A DNA stretch of 64,000 nucleotides from Ectobius pallidus (taxonomy: Eukaryota > Arthropoda > Insecta > Blattodea > Ectobiidae), in contig CAXKWD010000001.1 in assembly GCA_964059195.1 (NCBI GenBank), forward strand, positions 212,916,484 to 212,980,483. Reading direction: 5' to 3'. Position numbers and translations under genes: made by a program. The notes beneath the pieces are model-generated. The model ran no database searches. It saw only the letters and a list, made by a program, of their open reading frames with translations, and was not told where the DNA came from. Shown here one piece after another: positions 33,343-44,707 of the stretch (position 1 is its first letter; the number at the start of each line of letters is the position of its first letter).

Positions 33343-35010
33343 TTTTTTGAAGTGAAACTTCTTTAGCCGCGGTAGGAGGTAAATCGAGAAATGTGTCGAA
33401 TCGGAATCGAATCTAATTGAGAATATCTGCAACGTACTTTTGATACGTGGCTCCTTCCTCTTTTATGCCCACTACTATGTAGTAGGCAATGTGTACCTAG
33501 GCAAAGCCCATTTGCCCCATAATTTTTAGTATGATTTGGAGGTGGTGTCATAGCTGTAAAGTAGGGGTGGTTATCATTGTTCGATTCTATTATTGTTGCC
33601 GAGAAGACAGTCTATTGTAATTTTGTGTATCCAATTTCTTGCTCTAAAATTTTGTTTTACGCGGTCAGAGGGTCCTTTTATTTAAAAATTTTGAAGTTTG
33701 GGGGGGGGGTGTTATTATGCGGGTTGCGGCCCGTCTTTTGCAAGGGAACTATTCCAACATTCGTTGCGAGGCCTTGGAAAACCGCAAAAAACCTTGGCAG
33801 AATAGCTTGACTTTAGTGATTAAGCAACAGGACCAGATTTTATTTAGTGTAGGCTTAATGCGTGGTGACTTCTAGTCTGGAGATCCATTTCCTGAAATCA
33901 CACAAAATGCATTTCTACTCGGGGAACCAAATTAAAAATTTTCCCCTGCTATTTGGCTCGTGTTCAGAGTATTGCCAGTCCGAATTACCAGTTATCCGCC
34001 TTATATAATGTCTTGTGTGTTAGAGTCCTAGTGCTTCAATCATCTCCTGTGGAAGGAGTGACTTCAGCCTTTTGTGTTTGTCGTGTGTTATGTCATAACG
34101 GCCCAGCTCCGCGATTTGGGGATTTTCGTGCCCGTTGCAGCTTTCGTAGAATGTCGCCGCGCTTGTCGCTATATATTCTTGGATGGTGTCCATGTTAGTT
34201 TCCTTATGGAGGGTCCAGATTGGAGTGACTCGCGGAAGTTAAGTGATAGTGTATAATACTCTGTTTTGTAGTTTTTGCAGTTTACTCATATGAGTTAGAA
34301 ATGTGTCACGCTCAAAAATCGTCACGAAATTGATGAACGGACTGCACAGAAAACAATCAACTCAATGATTGGGAGTAATCAGCTGCTATACGATTTAAAG
34401 GACAAAATAAAATACTCAAAGGGGAATAAAAAATAAAAAATAAAAAAAATCCAAAATTTAAAATCTAAACATCGAAAATTAAAAAATCGATAATCCAAAA
34501 TTAAAGAAATCTAAAAAATCTAAATTCATTGATACAAAATTTAAAAGATCCAAAATTTCAAAATTAAAAAATTCAAAGATCCAAAATTAAAAAAAATTAA
34601 AAATTAAAAATTAAAAAAATAAACAATCCAGACTTTAAAAATCCAAATATCCAAAATTTTAAAAAACAAAAAATTCAAAATTCAAAATCCAAAAACACAA
34701 AATTTGAAAAATAATAAAACCCAAAATTTAAATTCCAAATATCCAAAATTTTAAAAATTCAAAAAAATAAAAAACTCACAGATCCAAATTAAAAAAATTC
34801 ATAATTAAAATATTCAAAGATCCAAAAATTAACTCCAAAAATCCAAAATTAAATAATCCAGAAACGCAATATTAAAAAGTCCAATAATCAAAAATTGAAA
34901 TCCAATAATCAAAAATTGAAATCCAATAATAAAAAATTTAAAAAGTAAAAAAATTTTAAAAAAAGTTTCACTTCCGTCGCGTGGCGTTCCACGCACACTT
35001 TTTTTTATTC
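33343..35010 (+). mobile_element. AT-minisatellite element, copy B
   Basis: Plus orientation: TTTTTTGAAGTGAAACTTC and TTTAGCCGCG start it, as in copy C. After an 899-bp insertion come ATCGTCACGAAATTGATGAA, CGGACTGCACAGAAAACAAT, an AT core of degenerate ATCCAAAATTAAAAA units (34425-34960), then GTTTCACTTCCGTCGCG and hairpin GCGTGGCGTTCCACGC (34979-34994). Confidence 0.82.
33398..34296. mobile_element. 899-bp insertion with 11-bp target duplication
   Basis: AGAAATGTGTC is found at 33387-33397 and 34297-34307, exactly where copies B and C of the host element part company. The insert is GC-richer than its host, has a G run at 33700-33710 and only short frames, and lacks an obvious A tail or inverted ends. 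The duplication length suits a 5'-fragment or processed retroinsert. Class unknown. Confidence 0.6.
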
Positions 35011-35433
35011 CATACCAGGCCCAAATTCAATAGGTCCTATGCTATTCTGAGAACTATTTCTTGAATCCTGACTTCAGGACTGGTTCTTTTATCGTTGTTT
35101 CAACATGCACAGAAGCAGCAAGTGTTTAGATATAAAGTGCAGATTCCAGAAGCCCGGTAGCACTCACTGACTGGACGTGACACGGGTGGTAATCGTGGCG
35201 GAACGGGAACGAGAGGAAAAGTCGCGAATTCAAGGCTGCAGTAAGTTATACCAGTGCATTGAAATCACCTTACATAATAAATACGCTGCACTGCACAAGG
35301 AATCCATTACATTATCTAGGAGTCTATGAAGTAACAGAAAAGCGATGTATTTATTTAAGATATTCTATGATATTAGAAGCTACTGTAAATATGTTGTAGT
35401 TTTTACTTCCTCTGCCCGTACCATAGGTATAGT

Positions 35434-35527
35434 TCAGTTATCGCGGGTAAGGACGGACAGACAGACGGACAGACATTTTCCCGTCCCCCACAATATCTTA
35501 TAAAATACCGTTCTGGCACTTAATAAT
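35434..35527 (-). repeat. CTGTCCGTCTG repeat, copy 3, partial
   Basis: TTATCGCGGGTAAGGACGG, GACGGACAGACATTTTCCCG and CTGGCACTTAATAA match the 5' half of the family in reverse. Confidence 0.8.
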
Positions 35528-35532
35528 AGGCC

Positions 35533-36059
35533 TACCAGTGATGGGAAAAGTACAAAAAGAAAGTAATTGGACTGAATTACAATTACCTGAGAGACATTTT
35601 ACTTGATTACAATTACCTGAGAGACATTTTACTTAATTACAATTACAAATTACTTTTTCAAAACGTAATCTGTAAAATTACAATTACATTTACAATTACT
35701 TTACAAAATGGCAGTACCTAAAAATTCCTTGTTTTTGGTTTGTTTTGGGCACAAATTATTAATGAACAAACATAAAAACATATCAATGAGAATATTTTCG
35801 GAAACATTGACTAACTTTTTATTAATATTAACTCTAATTTGGATATTAGTTGCAAAAACAGTAGTGTTGACGATATAGCAAGTGAGAATGATACTAATAC
35901 TAACGACTACTAAATTGTAACAATTACAATTTTATTTTCAGGAGTAAATTACAAGTAGAAATTACATTTTCTTTAAAGTATTGATTACAAGTAAATGGGA
36001 CCAAAAAAGGAATTGTTGCTGTAATCCGATTACTTTTACTCAATTACTTCCCATCAGTG
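35533..36059. mobile_element. hAT-like element, TTAC-motif family
   Basis: CAGTGATGGGAAAAGTA on the left; right end CAATTACTTCCCATCAGTG, one base off the expected CACTG. AATTACAATTAC-type words recur inside both ends (35562-35700 and 35930-36050), with a 47-bp exact tandem unit at 35578-35640. No clear 8-bp duplication. Confidence 0.72.
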
Positions 36060-36161
36060 AATAATACTAGCGAAGAGTTTTTATGAGTACTCGTAGTGGG
36101 CCTATGCATATCTCTATGAAACAAGTCTTTTGTTAACTATTATGCGCCCTAATATTATTAG

Positions 36162-36732
36162 CAGGAATAGGATTTTTAGGTGTAATTTCTGTATGGAAAA
36201 AAGGAATGGAAAAGGTGCTAAAAATAAGGCAAAATGGGGAACAAAAAGGTGCTACTAAACTCATTATGTAACAAACTTACATTCACGCACTGACTAATTC
36301 CAGTGAACCTACAGAAAAATTGTGTATTTAGTAATTTTTTCATGGATGGTAGGTTTGCCTTTAGTCTCCCGTTTGCTGAAAGCAGACAGGTTCACTGATC
36401 CTATGTCCACTGCAAGCTGATATAAAGTGAATTAAAAATTACTTAAAAATCATAGATAGTGGACTGAAACAAAGTTAATTATACAATTAAAAAAATTAAA
36501 CCCAAAAAACATGGGCTATAAACGCTGAAAAGCACTATAGAATTTTATTAAAAAGCTTCGTAGTAAAATACAAAAAAGGGTAGTTATGGGCACAGTGGAG
36601 AAATAGGGGATAAAGATATTAAAAAGGTAAAAAAAAAATTGCTAGAAAATGGCATCCATTTTCAAGTAGAGACGACGTACCATACTGTTGTTTCTTTCAC
36701 AGCAGCTTTAATTTTCCCTGTGAAAAAACCTG
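36162..36732. mobile_element. hAT-like element, AAAGGTGC-motif family
   Basis: Begins CAGGAATAGGATTTTTAGG and ends CCTGTGAAAAAACCTG. The target ATTATTAG is exactly duplicated at 36154-36161 and 36733-36740. AAAAGGTGCTAAAAATAAGG and related words recur inside the left end, AAAGGGTAG/AAAAAGGT inside the right. 571 bp, non-coding. Confidence 0.82.
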
Positions 36733-36740
36733 ATTATTAG

Positions 36741-37735
36741 CTAATATTAATAGGCTATTAAGTTCTATGAAGCAGGGCCCAAGTGTTGTGTTGTGGCTTA
36801 AGCTTCTTTTCCTTTTCAATCTTATTTTCTTTATTTCTAAGTCTGATTTAGGACATGATGTTTCTGCAGTTTAAATTCACTGTTGTCACACTCCAATCTC
36901 TCCCTTTCTATTCCTTATACGCACAATCCTTCATGTCATTTGATTATCCATGGGCCAGAGGACAACTTGCATGTAATCAATGTCCCATACACACTGGACA
37001 CTTTCCATTTAATTCTACGTTTTGCGACTCTCTCACGAAACACTTTTCGATGCGTCTTTTTTTTTAAAGACCTCTCGTCTGGTGCAATTTGCGAGCTCAT
37101 CTGTTCTGTGGTCTCTTGTTGAAAAGGAACTGGAAATCCTCACTAATTGAGAGCTGCTACACTGTTACTGATTGAAGTAGACTCGTTCATTTTCATGACG
37201 AGAGTTTAAGAGGAGAAGTTGTAACGAGATCTCTTGGAAAGAGAGGGTTTAGTACTTTTTCGGTACTTTGATCACGAGAATGGATCGTAATATTTAATAG
37301 TTCATAGCAAATGCATACTTACTTGCATTAATTACTCGTTTTTTGAGCTGTTTGTTCTTGCTATAACACTAAAATAGAATACAAATTAAAGTCTGTTGAA
37401 TTATGAAAGAATGAAAATGACAAGTCAGGCATGGGGACATGACAAGGAGGTGAGATCACACATACTGCGCCCTAAAATGCAGAAAATTGTAACTTTTGTT
37501 TAAAAAGTGAACTAAGGGATCAAATAGACCTTATTTCAATCTAACTTATCATAATAATTCATAATTCATAAATACTTATTTTACACCAGAAAATCAATTG
37601 CGACATGAATCTGCCCTTTTCTGGAGAATAACCCATATGCATTCAATAACCACTAATTATTGTCTCTGCTTATAAGCCTATGAGAATATTACAGGAGAAA
37701 ATTTCCTCTAACCCTGAGATCTGAGCTCTGTCCTT
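36741..37735. other. No gene recognised
   Basis: Overlapping short frames at 36855-37122 lack domains. AT-rich otherwise. Confidence 0.4.
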
Positions 37736-37925
37736 CAAAATCTTTCTTCAGCTGCCGAAAAAGATGAAAGTCACTCGGCACGGGAACGAGTTTTTGAAAT
37801 CCATGGTGACAGGGGATGAAACGTGGATTCGTTAACGACAGTCCAGAATCAAAAGAACAATCCTAACAATGGATGCACACAAATTTCCCGAACAAACCCA
37901 TACCTGCAGGAAATAGGTACCAGTT
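37736..37925 (+). pseudogene. mariner transposase fragment with TGDETW
   Basis: The frame reads HGNEFLKSMVTGDETWIR and then a stop. The motif VTGDETW contains the first aspartate of the mariner DDD catalytic triad, in the RNase H-like transposase core. A shifted frame downstream gives WMHTNFPNKP-like residues expected next. No inverted ends are certain; CCTCGTA at 38144-38150 could be one. Old, non-functional. Confidence 0.7.
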
Positions 37926-38149
37926 CCGTGTCAAATAAAAAATCAAAAAGAACATCCACTTAAGTGTTAGTGAGTATTTGATGAAACAGGAAAAACCACA
38001 TGATGCTAACCGGGAATCGACCAGAGTTCGTATGCTGCAAACTGATCGACGACGTCTTCTTTTTGGTTTGCGCTATTATAAAACTATTAAAGGTCAATAA
38101 AACAGAATAATAAACTGGTCATGTTTCACTTCACGCGAATGAAGGCCTC

Positions 38150-39055
38150 GTATAAGGTATTGCTTTGTTGTACCGTTGCCCAGTGATTGAACCAATGTAA
38201 AACATTTTGAATACTATATTTTAATTTTAATTTATTAATATGAAATTATTAGTAGCTAGGAGGTCATTTGAATCTGAATTCTTAGATAATATCCAGATCG
38301 CAGTCACCAGAGGAACATATGTATAACAAATAAAATTTCAATGGCCGAACCCGGAATCGAACGCAGAACCTCGTGATTGAGAAAGTACCTTTGTAGGCTA
38401 CTAGATGGCAGTAAAGTATTAAATTAGATCTTCACTTAAGACCATCTGTGCACCTAAAGGATTAAATTTGAAGCAAGGTCAGTGACTGATAATGATTTCA
38501 AATAGGAGAAAAAAGTTATCTAGCTTGATTTCCGTTCTCAATAAACATTTTGAAAATTTTGATGGTGATTTTAGGCCAAATGGTCAGTCGAAAATATATT
38601 ATCCACTGTCTCTAGATTAAAAATTCTTGGCACAATACCGTCGAGAAATTCCATCATAGAAATCCCTATAATTTTTTAGTTATATAATGTATAGAAAAAT
38701 TTTAATCGAATATAAGACCTGTGATTTGCCCACAATCCAGCAACACAATTTCAGGAACCGATGTGAGTATATATACGAAATTCATGGTAACGTTTATCGG
38801 GTTAGAGTCCAGTCGCTGCTTTGGCTTGCCTGCCCCTCGTCCCATTAACTCAATATTAATTGAGTGGGTTTGCCATTAGGGTAGACTTGGTGGAAACAAG
38901 TCAAGCAGGTGGACTTTCTCTCAGATTTTTTGCCTATCTGTTGCCTATATTTTTACTTCTTCTACCCATGTGATGATGACAACAATGATGAAACTATTTC
39001 GGTGAAATTTGCAGTGGATACTTGGAGGCATATATCTGCATGTCTTATTTCTAAG
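38150..39055. other. No gene recognised
   Basis: At 38345-38375 the minus strand contains GTTCGATTCCGGGTTCGG, a B-box-like word, without a convincing A box. Overlapping frames on both strands around 38909-39244 look like chance. Confidence 0.35.
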
Positions 39056-39063
39056 ACTGTAAG

Positions 39064-40438
39064 TAGGGTTCGGATGTGTATGACATGTCATATTTTTATC
39101 CTGGTCTTCGTTCTCGCCACAAACAAAATTAAACACGAATTGCACATTTATCATCTTAATCGGACCGTTTTTATTTTTCATATAAAATCTAATTTTGGTC
39201 ATTTTTATGGTTTTGGTAGTATTTCGGTCATATTTGTAATTTAATGTTATATTTTAGTTATAAATCCTGTAAAAGAGCACAATTCTACAGTGTATGCACT
39301 AAATGGTCTATTTAAATTTTTTTTTCTGAGAGCCACAAATTTTTTGGTGTTACTGTAACTGAAATATTGAAGGAACAATAAGAAGTGCAGGCTGTTGTTA
39401 ACAACTTCCAATAGGGCATGTTTTTTTTTTAAAGATTTTCAGTTTACATATGCAGTGATTCCTGGAAAATTTAACACATTACGAGTTCTTTACAAGAAAA
39501 GCTGTAAACCACCTGTAAAATTGTTAAAAAGTGATTATCTGATTGAATTCGTGTGATGTAGTAATTTATTGTCATTAAAGTTTTAAATTAGAGCATTTAT
39601 TTTTATAATATATGTTGTTTTATAAGGCCATATTTCGGATTTTTTTGGACATATTTAATCATTTTTAGGGTACGTATATTTTAAGTTGACTGCTTTGGCA
39701 TCCATGGTCTAAGCTGCCCCAAAAATAATGGGAGATTTTCTAGACATTTCATGCTCAATGATATTCTCCATAGAGCGCTTACTTCAGCTGGAATTCTTTC
39801 AATTCTGGAGCCTGCCGGAATAAGCCGCAGCGATGGGAAACGTCCAGATGGCCTGACATTAATTCCATGGTCTCGTGGTAGATCTCTTCTATGGGATGCC
39901 ACCTGTGTGGATACCTTGGCTTCATCCCATTTACCTAGCACATCAAAATTAGCAGGTTCAGCAGCATTGTCTGCAGTGAACATCAAAAGAAATAAGTACC
40001 GTGACCTGCTACATAGGTATGAGTTTATTGCTTTCGCAGTTGAGTCCATGGGACCTTGGTGCGCTGAGGCTAAGTCATTGATCTCAGATATAGGAAAGAA
40101 ACTTGAGGCTCAAAACGGCGATTTTTGATCAACGACTTTCCTGAGGCAGAGAATCAGTATTGCTATTCAAAGGGGAAATGCGGCTTGCATTATGGGCACT
40201 TTCCCTAAAAATCTTGCTCTTGAAGAAATCTTTTACTTTGTTTGATGTCTTAAGACGTATATGGATGGCTGTACTTTATGTACAATTGTGACGACCAGAT
40301 TATTTGATTATTATATTACAGATGTTTTGTTATGAATAAATTCAGATGTTTTTATATTATAGAATATCCTGGAGTAAAATTATAAAGGTAATTTTAAGTC
40401 ATATTTTGCACTTTTTTAGGTCATAAACCTGAACCCTG
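39064..40438. mobile_element. hAT-like element, GTCATATTT-motif family
   Basis: Left end TAGGGTTCGGATGTGTATGA; inward from the right CAGGGTTCAGGTTTATGACC. ACTGTAAG (39056-39063) and GTTGTAAG (40439-40446) agree at 6 of 8 positions. GTCATATTT words recur inside both ends (39086, 39227, 39628, 40398). A retrotransposon fragment lies in its centre. Confidence 0.72.
39688..40245 (+). pseudogene. Retrotransposon C-terminal module (SDGKRPDG type)
   Basis: The frame starts DCFGIHGLSCPKNNGR (a C...HGLSC finger-like segment), then HFMLNDILHRALTSAG, ILEPAGISRSDGKRPDGLTL, IPWSRGRSLLWDATCVDT, SHLPSTSKLAGSAA and KYRDLLHRYEF...FAVESMGPW. After a stop at 40126-40128 the same frame goes on FLRQRISIAIQRGNAACIMG. 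I recognise this from memory as the conserved C-terminal part of reverse-transcriptase proteins widespread in invertebrates. The D...PDG...WDATC spacing might be a nuclease fold, but that is speculation. The polymerase itself is absent. Confidence 0.72.
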
Positions 40439-40712
40439 GTTGTAAGTTAAGGTACACTGCAATTTTAAACACAGTCATATAATATGGTGAACTGTGATCA
40501 ATGTCTGGGTTAGAGTGATCTGAATAATCTAAATAATTTTTTGTGTATTTCAGAAAGTTATTCGGAAAATATTTACACAACTTCAAAACTGTGCATTTCA
40601 TTGCATTTGTGGTGCTATACTCGAATGCGAGACTTCAAAACCCCATAATATGACTGTATAAGAATAAGTCTTAGTTACATAAATGTTTAGGAATCAATTT
40701 TCTCACTCTATA

Positions 40713-40976
40713 ATTCCGGGGTGCGCGGGCAAAGAGAGTTAAGTCCACCATCCTAAAAAAATTGAGATATGTCCATAGAGTTATAGATAAAAACGTTCTC
40801 TACATTTGTGTTAAGTCCAGTAAGTCATATTCCAAATGGTACGGTAGTTATGGATTTGTGCCTCATGGGTTTATCCATCTCTGAAGCTATGTTAGGCTGG
40901 AATAGTGTGTTAAGTCACTCTAATTCTCAGTAACAAGAAAGTGGACTTAACTCTCTTTGCCCGCGCACCCCGGAAT
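40713..40976. mobile_element. 264-bp MITE with perfect 36-bp inverted ends
   Basis: Ends begin ATTCCGGGGTGCGCGGGCAA and continue AAGAGAGTTAAGTCCAC, identical on both sides and flanked by TA (40711-40712 and 40977-40978). The interior is AT-rich with extra TTAAGTCCA/TTAAGTCAC words. Perfect arms suggest recent insertion or strong pairing constraint. Confidence 0.93.
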
Positions 40977-40978
40977 TA

Positions 40979-41513
40979 ATATTCAATTTTTGTAAGATTT
41001 TCATTATAAAAAGCCACTTAAGTGAGCGGTCACTGAGACATCATTACCATTTTAATGTAACAGTCGTGGATGATACAACTCTTCACTTCACATTCTAAAA
41101 TTGGATAAGATATCTATTTTAGGGAGTGTACGGTATACCCAGTGCCTGTTGAACAAATGAATTTATCTCCAAACAGGTCTTGAAGCCTAAGATGCTGCAA
41201 TCGATCTTTGGTTTATAACTATCCTTCACATAATTTCTACAGAAAAATGTTTCCCATAAAAATTTTAACCCTTATCATGAACACCTTGTGTACGAAATTT
41301 AAAGAAAATCGTTAAAGCCGATTTCGAGAAAATCGCGGAAAATGAAGTTTTCTTCTTTTAAAGTAAACTGTTTTTTTCTACTTTTATTTTGTGTGATATT
41401 TTGAGTTACTTTCAATTTTGATTCATTCATATTATGGCGTAGACAGGATGGGTGCGTAATTCTAAATACGAGCTTACTAACCTAACAATACGGGCCCGGG
41501 AAATTTATGCGAT
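40979..41513. repeat. Mostly unclassified; AAAATCG repeat at 41281-41350
   Basis: AATTTAAAGAAAATCGTTAAAG then CCGATTTCGAGAAAATCGCG matches 52855-52905 closely, a dispersed repeat of unknown class. Nothing else recognised. Confidence 0.5.
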
Positions 41514-41526
41514 AGATAAAATTTCC

Positions 41527-41982
41527 GTCCACCGCTGTGGCGTAGGGATGCGTTCGCTCCTCTTACGCAACGGGCCCGGGGTCGAATCGTGGTTGGGACA
41601 AGTTACCTAGATGGGGTTTTTATGGGGTTTTTCCTCACCTGTGAGACAAATATCGGGTAACTTTAGGCCCTTGTGTTCCCTGATATCATCTGGCTGTCAT
41701 TATCATCTTCATCCCATTCTCGCCTTGTTTGGAGTGAGTGTGTGTATGTGTGAATGGTGTGTCTCGTCCTATGTGTTCGTGTTGTCTCGGAGGTGGCCCC
41801 GGCATTGGGCTGATCACTCATCCGGGGAGGCCCTCTGTGTCCTTGTCTGGTCCAAAAGTATGTATGTGAACCATGGGTAAACCCCCTCCCGACAGGTCGC
41901 GGCCCTGTAAAGCCCGGGTGGCTTGGGTCGCTTAAATGTCTCTAAAAGGGAGAGGTAAAACTAAGATAAAGAAAGAAGAAAA
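41527..41982 (+). repeat. SINE family 4 with 13-bp target duplication
   Basis: Head GCTGTGGCGTAGGGATGCGT and GGGGTCGAATCGTGG give A- and B-box-like words at tRNA spacing. The GC-rich body ends in an A-rich tail. AGATAAAATTTCC is exact at 41514-41526 and 41983-41995. A short reading frame within is not a gene. Confidence 0.9.
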
Positions 41983-42312
41983 AGATAAAATTTCCTTTTT
42001 CCGGACCGGGGTTCAATCCCGAACCTCAGGATTAGCCGTCTGAAGTTTTGACCACTAATCTAGTGTTGAGTGGCTGCAGTCATAAGAACTGAAAGATTGA
42101 CTGAAAAAAGGAAGTTTCCCATAATAAATGTTACCGATACATAAGTTATTGTTATGAAAGGTTAGTATACAGTTTTGCCCATTATTTTTATCATAAAGAC
42201 GCCACCCGATATAGCACATGCTCATGGTCGGAGGAATTCATAGATGGATATAAATACATCAAACAAAAGTAAAAGTTATTTTTTAAAAATCACATTCATT
42301 TACAGTAATAAT

Positions 42313-42987
42313 CAGGGCCCGGATTCTGTTGACCTAAAATTGTTTGAAAAATGACCTATAAAATGACCCTAGATTTTAAAGAAAATGACTTAATAATTAT
42401 AAAAAATGACTTAAAAATTGATGTTTTATTTATAAAAAAATATTATTGTACACACAACGTTATAGACTAGGTTGTACGCAATTGTAAAAACTGTAAATAA
42501 CTGTAATGTTGTGAATGTTATTTTCTCACGGAAATTTATACTGGCACTGAGGCACTGGTATGTCAAAATTCGGCATTTGCTTTTGTGGTCTGCCGGATTA
42601 TATTGTTGTTTATTGGGAGTAAACAGTAATTTGCACTTTCAAATCCAAGCAGGTCCCAAGTCAATCTAATAACAATAGTAATATAATACAAAATTGTTGA
42701 GTTTCTTTTATTATCACTTCCGACTGAGACATGACAACACTTTAACGCTGAATTTTCCCTTCTTGCATTAAACAAACAGCACTTCAAAGACAGCACCGCT
42801 AGCGACGAAAAAAGTTAATACACTCAATGTAAATACATGAATGCTCTAAAAATATAAAATTGCAAAAAATGACCTAATAAAAATGTATTTATTTAATTTA
42901 GAGGCCATGATTAGGATTTATCTGCAAGTTGGCAATGTCTATGCAGCATCAATAAAAGGATGACATGTCATTAGAATCCGGGACCTG
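42313..42987. mobile_element. hAT-like element, AAAATGAC-motif family, copy 1
   Basis: CAGGGCCCGGATTCTGTTGA on the left and, inward from the right, CAGGTCCCGGATTCTAATGA. The target GTAATAAT is exactly duplicated at 42305-42312 and 42988-42995. AAAATGAC(C) is repeated at least four times in 42347-42411 and again near 42865. 675 bp. A second copy begins at 63821. Confidence 0.93.
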
Positions 42988-43374
42988 GTAATAATAGAAA
43001 GGATATTTTTTTAAGAAGAAAGAAACATGAGCAGCATTATTTTCTTGAATTTGTAGTTGTTCAGATTAATTATTATTTTTAGTTATCGATTGTTTTAATT
43101 GATTATTCATAATTTGGGTAAGGTTAATGAGTCTGTAGTACGTTTTAACCGCTCCATTTCGAATCTGTAGGCCTATGCCCATACGGAAGCACAAGATTCG
43201 TTTTATTCGTTAATTATTTATATTTGTTATGGAAAAACAATAACTTATAATTAAAAACAAAATTACGTAATTGATGTAAAAACAAATCAGAGCGATAAGA
43301 TTTATATAAGAAAAGAATGGCTGCATTTCAGTTAGCTAAAGAATAAAAAATTATTACAAAAGAATAGAGTTGCA

Positions 43375-44028
43375 GAGATGCCAACTGCTACGGAATTTCC
43401 GTAGTTTCTACGATTCCCTTGAATTTGCTACGGCAATACGGAATTGTACTGAATATTACGGATTCTACGAATCCCAATATCTATTTTTATAATGTTTCGT
43501 TTCTCCCGCGAACATAAAAAAAAAAGTTAATGTATCAGCAGAGATGCCAACTGTTATCATGAGAAATAGTTTGTAAAAAAAACTCCATTGTGTTGGCGAC
43601 ATTGGACACTACAATCTTTGACGTGAGTGTGTGTTAACCAAAGATGTTATATCATACAGTTATAACATAATTGTAGTTATAACATCTTTGGTGTTAACAT
43701 ATTTCCTCTTTTTTATTATCACTGTAATGCCGCTGACGACTGCCGACGCCGTTGTTTGCTAGAAGTTTTATTGAGTGTTGCAGTGGAAGTAGAATATTGA
43801 GGAAATATGTCGTGTAAACGTAAAATCAGTGATGAGTCTGATGGACAAAAACGAACTGCGGCAAATCAGCAGTATCGAAAGCAGTGTACGGAAGAGTTTC
43901 CTTGCCTCGGACCTTCAAAAATTTCACCGAATCACATATTTTGTGAAACCGATAATTATGATTTTTCGGTTAAACATGGAGGTATCACACTACTGATAAC
44001 CAAATTTCAAGGTTGGCATCTCTGGAGA
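43375..44028 (+). mobile_element. hAT element remnant, AGAGATGCCAACTG ends
   Basis: CAGAGATGCCAACTG occurs at 43375 and 43539 in the same orientation, and GGTTGGCATCTCTG ends at 44028. CTACGGAATTTCCGTAG and related ACGGA words follow the first one. The right half holds a transposase start. No matching 8-bp duplication is seen, so two insertions may be superposed. Confidence 0.65.
43633..43698. repeat. Hairpin ACCAAAGATGTTATA
   Basis: ACCAAAGATGTTATA and its reverse complement enclose GTTATAAC...GTTATAAC, a 66-bp nested palindrome between the hAT end and the transposase start. Confidence 0.85.
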
Positions 44029-44034
44029 AGTAAA
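43807..44034 (+). pseudogene. hAT transposase N-terminus, truncated
   Basis: The start codon opens MSCKRKISDESDGQ, then QQYRKQCTEEFPCLGPS and HIFCETDNYDFSVKHGGI. The pattern W/CLxPSK...FC-xx-C-xxDFSxxHGG is a BED-like zinc finger known at the N-terminus of some hAT transposases and derived host proteins; here the second cysteine (expected three residues after FC) is not present, so the finger is broken. The frame runs into the right inverted repeat and then into an unrelated MITE. The catalytic and dimerisation parts are missing. Confidence 0.6.
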
Positions 44035-44047
44035 TATTACTTTAGAG

Positions 44048-44333
44048 CAGTGATTCCCAAAGTGGGGTCCGCGATGGTGTTTCAGGGGGTCCGCAGGCGA
44101 AGAAATAGAATATCTCGTAATTTTATCAAATTACATATCTTCTAAAGCAGCTTCACTGTTCACATTAAGGAGTAAACTCTGTTTGTTACCATTGATATTG
44201 TTATTTTGTCTATTGAATTTAATACATTTGAATCAAAGTATTTATTTAGTTTTTTTTTCAAAACCCAGAGGGGGTCCGCGAAATTTAAATTTTTTTCAAG
44301 GGGTCCGCGGAGTGAAAAGTTTGGGAACCACTG
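44048..44333. mobile_element. 286-bp hAT MITE, GGGGTCCGCG family
   Basis: CAGTGATTCCCAAAGTGGGG and, inward from the right, CAGTGGTTCCCAAACTTTTC, both followed by GGTCCGCG words. Target CTTTAGAG (44040-44047) against CTTTAGAT (44334-44341), 7 of 8. Inserted 20 bp beyond the previous hAT end. Confidence 0.92.
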
Positions 44334-44707
44334 CTTTAGATAAATAATATAATTTTTGTATAAAACTTAATAAGGTGGATTTCTCCAAGCGTGGGATGAT
44401 ATGTTTTAGGTCTATGTAAAAATTGAATTGTGAGCAAAAGATCTGTGGTCATTGTCATAATTCAATAATAAAATATATTGCAGGTTATAAATAAATTAAA
44501 ATAATATTATTCTATAATTAGAACCTTTTCACACTTGGTCACTTGTGAGGGTCACAGGAGAAGAAGCATTGGATTCAATGGGAGCATTCACACTGGGTCA
44601 CTTGTGACGGTCACCGCATTGCAAGTTAAAGCTTGAATTAAAACTTGACATCAGCGACCATTAGACAGCGGCTGCTGCAATAGGTTTTGTCAAAAATTAC
44701 AATTATG

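Noticed and set aside
38909..39244. 111-codon frame
   Set aside because: No domain, runs into AT-rich hAT end sequence, and an overlapping opposite-strand frame is similar in length.
39681..40049. 122-codon frame on the minus strand
   Set aside because: It is the antisense shadow of the retrotransposon module on the plus strand, which has recognisable motifs.
41611..41880. 89-codon frame
   Set aside because: Lies entirely in a SINE body.
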